NCBI GenBank assembly: GCA_002415465.1
Contig: DHYT01000151.1
Location: 2,442 to 8,840 of the forward strand
Source: Desulfobulbaceae bacterium UBA5123
GTDB taxonomy: Bacteria; Desulfobacterota; Desulfobulbia; Desulfobulbales; UBA5123
Direction of reading: 5' to 3'
Length of the DNA: 6,399 nt
In this document: piece after piece, positions 1 to 5,724 of the stretch
Layout: every line of letters begins with the position of its first letter
Numbering within the stretch: position 1 is the first letter of the stretch
Position numbers and translations under genes: made by a program
The notes under the pieces: model-generated
The model's input: only the letters and a program-made list of their open reading frames with translations
What the model was told of the DNA's origin: nothing
Databases searched by the model: none

Positions 1-1512
1 GGCGGCCAGCGCCGCCTCGGCGTCGGTGGCGTTGAACACCGCCGAGAAATGCTCCACCCGGCCGGCACCGCTGGAGGCGATCACCGGGATGGTTACCGCG
101 TCGCGGACATGGTTGATCAGTTCGTGGTCGAAGCCCGAGTTGGTGCCGTCCTTGTCGATGCAGTTGAGCAGGATCTCGCCCGCGCCAAGCTCCTCGCAGG
201 ATTTGGCCAGCTGCCAGGCGTCGAGATCGCGCCCCTCGCGGCCGCCCAGCACCGTGCACTGGTACCAGCAGTATTGTTCGCCGTTGGGACCGGGGGTGTT
301 GGTCTTGATGGTGTGATGGGTGGTGTCGGCGGGGGATGGCACGTAGACCCGGCGGGGGTCCACCGAGATCACCACCGCCTGGTTGCCGTAGACGTGGGAG
401 ATCTGTTCGATGGAGGTCTTGCCGGTTTTCTGGCCCGTTTTCAGGTATTCCTCCACGGCCAGGACCGCGTCGCTGCCGATGGAAACCTTGTCGGCCCCGG
501 AGCGGAAGTATTCGGCCGCCACGTCCAGGGAGGTGTAGCGCTTGCCGGTCGAGTCGGTGAACTCGCGGATGCCGCCGCCGATGGTCAGCGGCACGAAGAC
601 GTTCTCGGAGGTGCGGCGCAGCACCTCGATCATCGGCTGGTCTTCCATGGGGAAGTTTCTGAAGGCGGTGATGTTGAGGAAGGTCACCTCGTCGGCCCCC
701 TCCTCGTAGTAGCGGCGGGCCAGTTCCACCGGCTTGCCCAGGTTGCGCACCTCGCCCTTCTCCTTTTCCCGCACGTCGTACTGATCGCCCTTGGTCACCA
801 CCAGGTCGCCGGCGTCGTTGTTGCGCACGTCCAGGCAGGCGATGATCCGCTTGGCGAGCCTTGTTTCCCTGGCCTGCGCGGCAGGATCAAAGGCGGCCGG
901 CACCGGCGCCTCGATGAAGTTCTTGAGGATGTTGATGCCTGCCTGGCCCGATTTTTCGGGATGAAACTGGCAGGCGGCGACGTTGCCTTTCTGGACGCTG
1001 CTCACGAACTCGTCACCGTAGTTGGTGGTGGTGAGCACCCAATCGCGGTTTTCGGCCGAGGCCATCGCCCGGTAGGAGTGGACGAAGTAGAGCTTTTCGC
1101 CTTGATAGCCGTTGAACAGGGCGGACTGCTTGTGGCGGACGATGCCGTTCCAGCCGATGTGCGGCACCTTCATGCTGGTTTCGTCGAATTTCTTGACCAT
1201 CCCCTTGATCAGCCCCAGGCCGGCAACGCCCAGACACTCCTCACTGCCCTCGAAGAGGGTCTGCAGCCCCAGGCAGATACCGAGGAAGGGGCGATCGGCC
1301 TTCAGGTAGGCGAGGAGCGGCTCGATGTAGCCGCATTCCTTGAGGCGGGCCATGGCGCTGCCGAAGCTGCCGACACCGGGGAAGATCAGTTTTTCGGCAT
1401 TGAGGATATCGGCGGGGGAGGCGACATCCACCACCTCGTGGCCGGCGGCGCGGATGGCATTGCGGACGCTGCGGACGTTGCCGGCGCCGTAATCGAGCAG
1501 GGTGACTTTCAT
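1..1512 (-). CDS. hisHF: Fused imidazole glycerol phosphate synthase HisHF, 3' end outside window
   Basis: Histidine biosynthesis enzyme. It hydrolyses glutamine and channels the ammonia to a cyclase that turns PRFAR into imidazole glycerol phosphate plus AICAR. The 504 visible codons contain no stop. Residues 1-200 are the class I glutaminase (HisH), with nucleophile C80 in GICLGLQ and the H184/E186 pair in QFHPEKSG. After a short linker, residues about 220-504 are the HisF barrel, with catalytic D228 in RIIACLDVR and D385 in [11 protein letters not shown], plus VPLTIGGGI and [10 protein letters not shown]. The cyclase carries the long insertions (around 230-260 and 390-428, including [13 protein letters not shown]) that I recall from yeast HIS7, and it matches that protein far better than bacterial HisF. 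Compared with HIS7, about 30 C-terminal residues are missing. The start ATG gives the usual HisH N-terminus ([12 protein letters not shown]), although the Shine-Dalgarno is weak. No other his gene is visible. Confidence 0.97.
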   Translation of the reverse strand, partial: MKVTLLDYGAGNVRSVRNAIRAAGHEVVDVASPADILNAEKLIFPGVGSFGSAMARLKECGYIEPLLAYLKADRPFLGICLGLQTLFEGSEECLGVAGLGLIKGMVKKFDETSMKVPHIGWNGIVRHKQSALFNGYQGEKLYFVHSYRAMASAENRDWVLTTTNYGDEFVSSVQKGNVAACQFHPEKSGQAGINILKNFIEAPVPAAFDPAAQARETRLAKRIIACLDVRNNDAGDLVVTKGDQYDVREKEKGEVRNLGKPVELARRYYEEGADEVTFLNITAFRNFPMEDQPMIEVLRRTSENVFVPLTIGGGIREFTDSTGKRYTSLDVAAEYFRSGADKVSIGSDAVLAVEEYLKTGQKTGKTSIEQISHVYGNQAVVISVDPRRVYVPSPADTTHHTIKTNTPGPNGEQYCWYQCTVLGGREGRDLDAWQLAKSCEELGAGEILLNCIDKDGTNSGFDHELINHVRDAVTIPVIASSGAGRVEHFSAVFNATDAEAALAA

Positions 1513-1784
1513 GGTTTCAACTCGTTTCAAAGTGGTTATGCGATCAGCCAAGGCTGATGAAAATACAATTACAAAAGCGGCAACTTACACCTAACGCTGC
1601 CTCTCTGCAAGCAAAGGGTGGAGGATAATGCCGGGTGGGCTACCGTTTGTTCTGGTTGAGTGGTAATAGTTGTCAGGGGAGAGAAAAAGCGGTAACAAGA
1701 TTGACAGGATTGCTGCTTGGCGATGGTGAGTGGCTGTCCATTCGTAAGTAATAAAGTTGGGCCCCAATAATTAAGGGAGAGTTT
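1513..1784. other. Divergent intergenic region, no convincing gene
   Basis: This stretch separates the minus-strand hisHF from the plus-strand Abi-alpha-like gene, so it must hold both promoters. I see no well-spaced sigma-70 promoter. TTGACA at 1701-1706 has no good -10 at 16-18 bases. It contains a 16-base palindrome near hisHF (1543-1558), a small odd palindrome TTGGGCCCCAA at 1757-1767 just before the next gene, and a 12-codon ORF at 1628-1666 behind GGAGG. The sequence is less GC-rich than hisHF. Confidence 0.6.
1543..1558. promoter_or_regulatory. Perfect palindrome upstream of hisHF, possible operator
   Basis: ATCAGCC and GGCTGAT form a perfect inverted repeat of 7-base arms separated by AA, ending 30 bases before the hisHF start codon. 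The position suits either an operator or a small hairpin in the hisHF leader. There is no poly-T run on either side, so a terminator is unlikely. No regulator can be assigned from the sequence. Confidence 0.3.
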
Positions 1785-2609
1785 ATGCCAGATGATGATT
1801 CATTAAAGGTCGCCAAGGAGGGGTTGTCACTGGTTGCGGAAGTTATCAAGGCAGCTGGTGATAATCCCCAGGTGAAAGAGGCTGCAAGCAATCTGGGACA
1901 AACAGCCGTAACTTTGACGAAAACCATTAATAACGTGTTGGTGCCACTTGCAGCCATAAATTTTGCATTCGACAAAGCACGTGCCTATTTCTCAGGAACG
2001 TTTCAGCAGGAGATCGCAGCGAAGGCTGAGAGTATCCCGCCAGAACATATCATTGAGCCCAAGGCTTCGATTGCCGGTCCGACGCTTCAAGGTCTCGCCT
2101 TTACCCACGAAGAGCCGAATCTAAAGGAGATGTATCTAAATTTGCTTGCAACTGCTATGGACGGCCGTGCGTCTACCACAGCCCATCCCGCTTTTGTTGA
2201 AATCATCAAACAGCTAGATAGTGAAGACGCAAGGCTTGTTCAGGGAGCTCTTCGATCTTCTTCGGCAATACCGATTGTCCAGCTTCGTCGCGTACTAAAA
2301 GGTAGTGCTGGATTTCAATTTCTAGCACGACACCTGCTGAATCTGACCGATACTGAAAGTAAAGCACCTGTCGAAAATCCTCAGCTTCCTGCGATGATTG
2401 ATAACTGGGTTCGCCTTGGCTTAGTCGAGGTCCTCTATGATTCGTGGTTGACTGATCCCAGTACCTACGAATGGGTTGAACAACGACCTGAATTCCTAAG
2501 ACTATCGAAGGAGCCCCAACTCGATGAGGCAAAAATTGATTATCAGAAGGGGATAATGCAGCGTACCGAGCTTGGTAAGCGCTTTGCTGCTGCAATTGGG
2601 CTCCTGTGA
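1785..2609 (+). CDS. DUF4393 / Abi-alpha family protein, candidate abortive-infection factor
   Basis: A 274-residue soluble protein without a signal peptide. The N-terminal 80 residues are helical, with a hydrophobic stretch at about 50-60. Residues 80-272 carry the pattern I associate with DUF4393 (Abi_alpha): IPPEHIIEP at 84-92, EEPNLKEMYLNLLATAMD at 109-126, HPAFVEIIKQLDSEDARL at 134-151, NWVRLGLVEV at 207-216 and TELGKRFAAAIG at 261-272. The family name reflects a proposed link to phage abortive infection. The biochemical activity is not known to me, and no catalytic motif is visible. The ATG is preceded by a clear AGGGAGAG Shine-Dalgarno. The gene stands alone, next to a toxin-antitoxin operon and in a less GC-rich stretch, which fits an acquired defence gene. 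The family match is from memory of motifs and the defence role is inferred. Confidence 0.82.
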   Translation: MPDDDSLKVAKEGLSLVAEVIKAAGDNPQVKEAASNLGQTAVTLTKTINNVLVPLAAINFAFDKARAYFSGTFQQEIAAKAESIPPEHIIEPKASIAGPTLQGLAFTHEEPNLKEMYLNLLATAMDGRASTTAHPAFVEIIKQLDSEDARLVQGALRSSSAIPIVQLRRVLKGSAGFQFLARHLLNLTDTESKAPVENPQLPAMIDNWVRLGLVEVLYDSWLTDPSTYEWVEQRPEFLRLSKEPQLDEAKIDYQKGIMQRTELGKRFAAAIGLL

Positions 2610-2638
2610 TGCCAAACCCTGCAAATTAATGTAAATGG

Positions 2639-2652
2639 TGTCAAGTTTGACA
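2639..2652. repeat. Short inverted repeat after the Abi-alpha-like gene
   Basis: TGTCAA and TTGACA are perfect 6-base arms separated by GT. The element lies 30 bases after the stop of the DUF4393 gene and about 18 bases before the -35 of the toxin-antitoxin promoter. It lacks a T-run, so it is not a typical terminator. It could be an operator half for the Phd/YefM-ParE operon or simply chance. Confidence 0.25.
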
Positions 2653-2670
2653 ATTGGGTATTGGTAGTCC

Positions 2671-2699
2671 TTGTGGTCAGCATGGAATTCGCATACAAT
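2671..2699 (+). promoter_or_regulatory. Probable sigma-70 promoter of the phd-parE operon
   Basis: TTGTGG at 2671-2676 and TACAAT at 2694-2699 are separated by exactly 17 bases, a good match to -35 and -10 elements. Transcription would start near 2706, about 28 bases before the GTG start of the antitoxin. It is the best promoter-like pair I found in the window. Confidence 0.55.
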
Positions 2700-2702
2700 A
2701 TG

Positions 2703-2718
2703 GCATTAAATAAAATGC
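2703..2718. promoter_or_regulatory. Inverted repeat over the expected start site, possible TA operator
   Basis: GCATT at 2703-2707 and AATGC at 2714-2718 are perfect 5-base arms around an AT-only 6-base centre. The repeat sits immediately after the predicted -10, where Phd/YefM antitoxins or antitoxin-toxin complexes usually bind to repress their own operon. Further GCAT copies occur at about 2680 and 2691. The operator role is inferred from position and family habit. Confidence 0.35.
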
Positions 2719-2733
2719 GCAGAGGGGGTTCCC

Positions 2734-3012
2734 GTGGCTATTAGCATTACAGAAGATATCCGATCCATCACAGACCTTAAGCGGAACACCAACGCCGTTC
2801 TTGAGCAAATTCATAAAACGAAGCGGCCGGTGGTGTTGACCGTCAACGGCAAGGCGGAAGCTGTGCTGGTTGACGCCAAGGAATATGAAAAAATCACCAA
2901 TGCTTTCAACTTGCTCAAGCTGCTAGCGCCGGCGGAGGAAGACATCAAGGAAGGTCGTTGCGTCGAGGCGGCAGATTTCTTTAAAGAGTTCAAGCGTGCC
3001 AAAGAAATTTAA
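2734..3012 (+). CDS. phd: Phd/YefM family type II antitoxin
   Basis: A 92-residue antitoxin that should bind and neutralise the ParE-type toxin encoded directly after it and repress the shared promoter. Residues 1-60 have the Phd/YefM DNA-binding fold signature: ITEDIRSITDLKRN, then RPVVLTVNGKAEAVLVDAKEYEKI (positions 31-54, key residues RPVVLT, NGK, LVDA, EYE). The charged C-terminal tail (65-92, ending FFKEFKRAKEI) is the expected toxin-binding segment. The start is GTG, supported by AGAGGGGG at 2721-2728 with a 5-base gap. The nearby ATG at 2715 is in another frame. The gene overlaps the toxin by 17 bases, which implies translational coupling. Confidence 0.93.
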   Translation: MAISITEDIRSITDLKRNTNAVLEQIHKTKRPVVLTVNGKAEAVLVDAKEYEKITNAFNLLKLLAPAEEDIKEGRCVEAADFFKEFKRAKEI

Positions 3013-3295
3013 GGTCCATCTCACCCGATATGCTCAAAACGACCTTGAGCATATCTTTTTCTATATCGCCTCCGACAATCTCAATAACGCGAAGAAATTC
3101 ATTCTGGAACTTGAAGAAAAGGTTTACAGCCTTGATTCATCGCCAGAGCGCTGCCCCCTCATCCCCGAAAACATATTTTTCGGCACCAGTTACAGACACC
3201 TGATTCATAAAAAATATCGGGTCATATTCAGAATAGAGAATAATTCCGTTTATATATTGAGGGTGTTGCACGGGTCTCAATTGCTTGAATTGTAG
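2996..3295 (+). CDS. parE: RelE/ParE superfamily toxin
   Basis: A 99-residue basic toxin of the ParE/RelE fold, paired with the overlapping Phd/YefM antitoxin. Family features are present in order: a first strand and helix VHLTRYAQNDLEHIFFYIA (7-25), a second helix AKKFILELEEKVYSL (32-46), a Pro-containing loop ERCPLIPE (51-58), then YRHLIHKKYRVIFRIENN (66-83) and the terminal strand VYILRVLHGSQ (85-95). The pattern looks more like ParE (gyrase inhibitor) than mRNA-cleaving RelE, but the two cannot be separated safely by eye. The start is GTG inside the antitoxin frame, with a modest AAGAG at 2984-2988. The nearest ATG (3030) is out of frame. The base composition is among the most AT-rich in the window. 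Confidence 0.92.
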   Translation: MPKKFKVHLTRYAQNDLEHIFFYIASDNLNNAKKFILELEEKVYSLDSSPERCPLIPENIFFGTSYRHLIHKKYRVIFRIENNSVYILRVLHGSQLLEL

Positions 3296-3301
3296 AGAAT
3301 T

Positions 3302-3317
3302 CGCCTTGGGCAAGGCG
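3302..3317 (+). promoter_or_regulatory. Perfect hairpin abutting the ribosome binding site of the next ORF
   Basis: CGCCTTG at 3302-3308 and CAAGGCG at 3311-3317 pair perfectly with a 2-base loop, which in RNA would open to about a 4-base loop. The right arm ends on the first G of the GGGAGG Shine-Dalgarno (3317-3322). The hairpin follows the parE stop by six bases and has no U-run. It may limit read-through or tune translation of the following ORF relative to the toxin. Confidence 0.45.
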
Positions 3318-3330
3318 GGAGGAAGTTTGC

Positions 3331-3495
3331 ATGGCAACAAAGAAGATTTCATTACCTGTCGCCGAGCAGTTTCGAGCGGAAAAGATAAGGAGCATGCAAA
3401 AGTTGGTGAGCGAGGGGCTGGCAAGCGGTATAAGCCGTAAAACCATGGGCGATATTCTGCAAGAGGCCCGTCGGCGGACGGTTGAAGAATCGTAA
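3331..3495 (+). CDS. Small ParD-like antitoxin (possibly shortened)
   Basis: A 54-residue ORF beginning with ATG, 8 bases after a strong GGGAGG Shine-Dalgarno. It starts MATKKISLPV, resembling the first strand of a ribbon-helix-helix antitoxin. Residues 27-49 (key EGLASGIS, then DILQEARRR) resemble the toxin-binding tail of ParD antitoxins, where a G-x-x-SG motif and an acidic/basic helix are typical. ParD proteins are usually about 80 residues; here the two DNA-binding helices between strand and tail appear missing. It follows parE by 35 bases on the same strand, so it may be a second antitoxin or a remnant of a parDE pair. No toxin follows: only 28 bases separate it from the convergent vapB. 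Family assignment is from motif memory and moderate. Confidence 0.6.
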   Translation: MATKKISLPVAEQFRAEKIRSMQKLVSEGLASGISRKTMGDILQEARRRTVEES

Positions 3496-3523
3496 ACCGT
3501 TTTCCCCTCAAACGACACCAGTG

Positions 3524-3751
3524 TTACAGTTGCTCCCTTTTCTGAATCGGGGATTGACTGCGTTCGGCCATGTAGTCGTTGCTGAATTTGTCCAGGCTGT
3601 CGAGCAGCGACTGCCACGGGTCATCCTTGGCGGTGAGGATGACGCTGTTCCCCAACCGCTTGATGTAGACCTCGCCGCCCTCGAAGTTGAACCCCTTGGG
3701 CAGCCGTACCGCTTGACTGTTGCCGCTTTTAAATATCCTTGCCGTTTTCAT
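3524..3751 (-). CDS. vapB: VapB/VagC-type antitoxin without an adjacent VapC
   Basis: A 75-residue AbrB/MazE-fold antitoxin. Residues 1-45 form the swapped-hairpin DNA-binding domain: MKTARIFKSGNSQAVRLPKG, then GGEVYIKRLGNSVIL. The tail DPWQSLLDSLDKFSNDYM (44-61) and the end QKREQL are typical of VapB/VagC proteins that neutralise PIN-domain VapC ribonucleases. Most homologues I recall end a couple of residues later (RExLFE) and overlap vapC. Here translation stops at QL, and no PIN-domain ORF (no LLDTN-like start) is found downstream in any minus-strand frame. The ATG is preceded by GGGAGG with about a 5-base gap. It lies 88 bases downstream of the receiver-kinase gene on the same strand and converges with the ParD-like ORF. 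Confidence 0.92.
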   Translation of the reverse strand: MKTARIFKSGNSQAVRLPKGFNFEGGEVYIKRLGNSVILTAKDDPWQSLLDSLDKFSNDYMAERSQSPIQKREQL

Positions 3752-3839
3752 CCCGCCCTCCCGTGTGTGTTTTCAATGATGTATGGCGTAGCTGGGTCTG
3801 GTGGCAAGTTTTTTGTGAGGGGGCGCAAAATCCAGTAGT

Positions 3840-4907
<1,068 letters not shown>

Positions 4908-4934
4908 GTGGCCCCCTAGAATTCGATTGGGGGC

Positions 4935-4968
4935 ATGTTATGACGTTTTCGTGAAGTTTTTGTGACGC
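4935..4968 (-). promoter_or_regulatory. PHO-box-like triple direct repeat and promoter of the receiver-kinase gene
   Basis: Read on the minus strand, three 7-base repeats occur at exact 11-base steps: GCGTCAC (4968-4962), ACTTCAC (4957-4951) and ACGTCAT (4946-4940). The four-base spacers are AAAA and GAAA, and AACA follows the third. This is the architecture of PhoB binding sites (7-base CTGTCAT-like units plus 4 A/T-rich bases). TAACAT (4940-4935) could be the -10, lying ten bases after the second repeat, as in PhoB-dependent promoters. The site fills the gap between the hvfC stop and the receiver-kinase start. PhoB binding is inferred, and the unit sequence is only a partial match to the E. 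coli consensus. Confidence 0.55.
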
Positions 4969-4970
4969 CG

Positions 4971-5723
4971 TCAGCTTCGGGTGCCGAGTATGGCGCCCAT
5001 GGCTTGCAATTCCGCCAAGGTCTGCCGGCCGCCCTCGACCATGGCCGGGCTTTCGGGCTGGCCCATCTCGGCCGCCAGCCGCGCGATCGCCGCCTGCCCG
5101 GTGAGGCTCGCGTCCTCCAGCAACATTTGCAGCAAGCGGGCCGTGGCCGCGTTGATGGCGCTGAACCTCACGTCGAAATCGGGATTGCGGAAGGCGATGA
5201 GAAAGGTCGGTGCATCGGGCGCGGCCTTGGGTTTATGGCGCGGGCCGAGCTTGTGCACAGGGTAGCGATAGGCCAGCACCTGCATAACGGGATTGGGCAG
5301 AGGCCGGCCTTGCATGAGGTCGCCGGCCGCGTCGTGGGCCGGCGTTTCCTCGTCGCGGGTGGAGGTGGATAGCTCCAGCTCCACCCACTCGTAATGGGCC
5401 AACTCGGGCAAGAACTCCGGCATGTCGTCCGGACACTGCCAGATATCTTGCAGATATTGCAAAAACTCGCCGGGGATTTGCCGGAAATACGGCGTGTGGC
5501 AACGATGCTCGCGGAAGAATTCGCGCACCAGCCTAGCCCATTTGCGCTGGCCCAGGATCGCGCGGCAGACCGGAAAACAGGCCAGCAGAAAGCTCTCGAT
5601 GTTGTTGTAGAGCAGCTCGTTGTAGACCTTCATGCGCCGAGCCGGCACGCCCTTGGGCCGCGCCGCGCCCTTGGGATCGCGGATGTGGCCGGTGAAGGCG
5701 CGCTGATAGTTTTGGAATTCCAT
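4971..5723 (-). CDS. hvfC: HvfC family RiPP maturation partner (DUF2063)
   Basis: A 250-residue partner protein for the MNIO enzyme encoded directly upstream. In this class (MbnC, BufC, HvfC) the partner recruits the precursor peptide and presents it to the iron enzyme. The N-terminal DUF2063 domain (about 1-118) is recognisable by RRMKVYNELLYNNI (29-42), FPVCRAILG (50-58), PYFRQIPGEFLQYL (78-91) and the hallmark FLPELAHYEWVELEL (104-118). The C-terminal part (about 140-250), with VLAYRYPVHKL, FLIAFRNPDFDVRF and a final helical region, is the HvfC-type second domain. Older annotations call the family a putative DNA-binding protein. The length is normal and it appears intact. Its ATG lies one base after the hvfB stop, so the two are almost certainly co-translated. 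There is no signal peptide, so it acts in the cytoplasm. Confidence 0.92.
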   Translation of the reverse strand: MEFQNYQRAFTGHIRDPKGAARPKGVPARRMKVYNELLYNNIESFLLACFPVCRAILGQRKWARLVREFFREHRCHTPYFRQIPGEFLQYLQDIWQCPDDMPEFLPELAHYEWVELELSTSTRDEETPAHDAAGDLMQGRPLPNPVMQVLAYRYPVHKLGPRHKPKAAPDAPTFLIAFRNPDFDVRFSAINAATARLLQMLLEDASLTGQAAIARLAAEMGQPESPAMVEGGRQTLAELQAMGAILGTRS

Positions 5724-5724
5724 A

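Noticed and set aside
49..1557. Long plus-strand open frame (about 500 codons) opposite hisHF
   Set aside because: It is antisense to a clearly recognisable enzyme, and its translation is rich in Gly, Val, His and Asp with no family resemblance. GC-rich codon use on the real strand explains the lack of stops.
1701..1706. TTGACA as a -35 promoter element before the Abi-alpha-like gene
   Set aside because: No acceptable -10 sequence lies 16-18 bases downstream.
2206..2595. Minus-strand open frame within the Abi-alpha-like gene
   Set aside because: The opposite frame has conserved family motifs and a good ribosome binding site. This one has neither.
2647..2652. TTGACA as a second -35 for the phd-parE operon
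   Set aside because: The sequence 17 bases downstream (CTTGTG) is not a -10. The pair TTGTGG/TACAAT fits better.
3228..3617. Minus-strand open frame downstream of vapB as a possible VapC
   Set aside because: It starts inside vapB in another frame and lacks PIN-domain acidic motifs. Most of it is antisense to the ParD-like ORF and parE.
3752..3839. Terminator between the receiver-kinase gene and vapB
   Set aside because: An A/T-run is present around 3810 but no stable inverted repeat precedes it on the minus strand.
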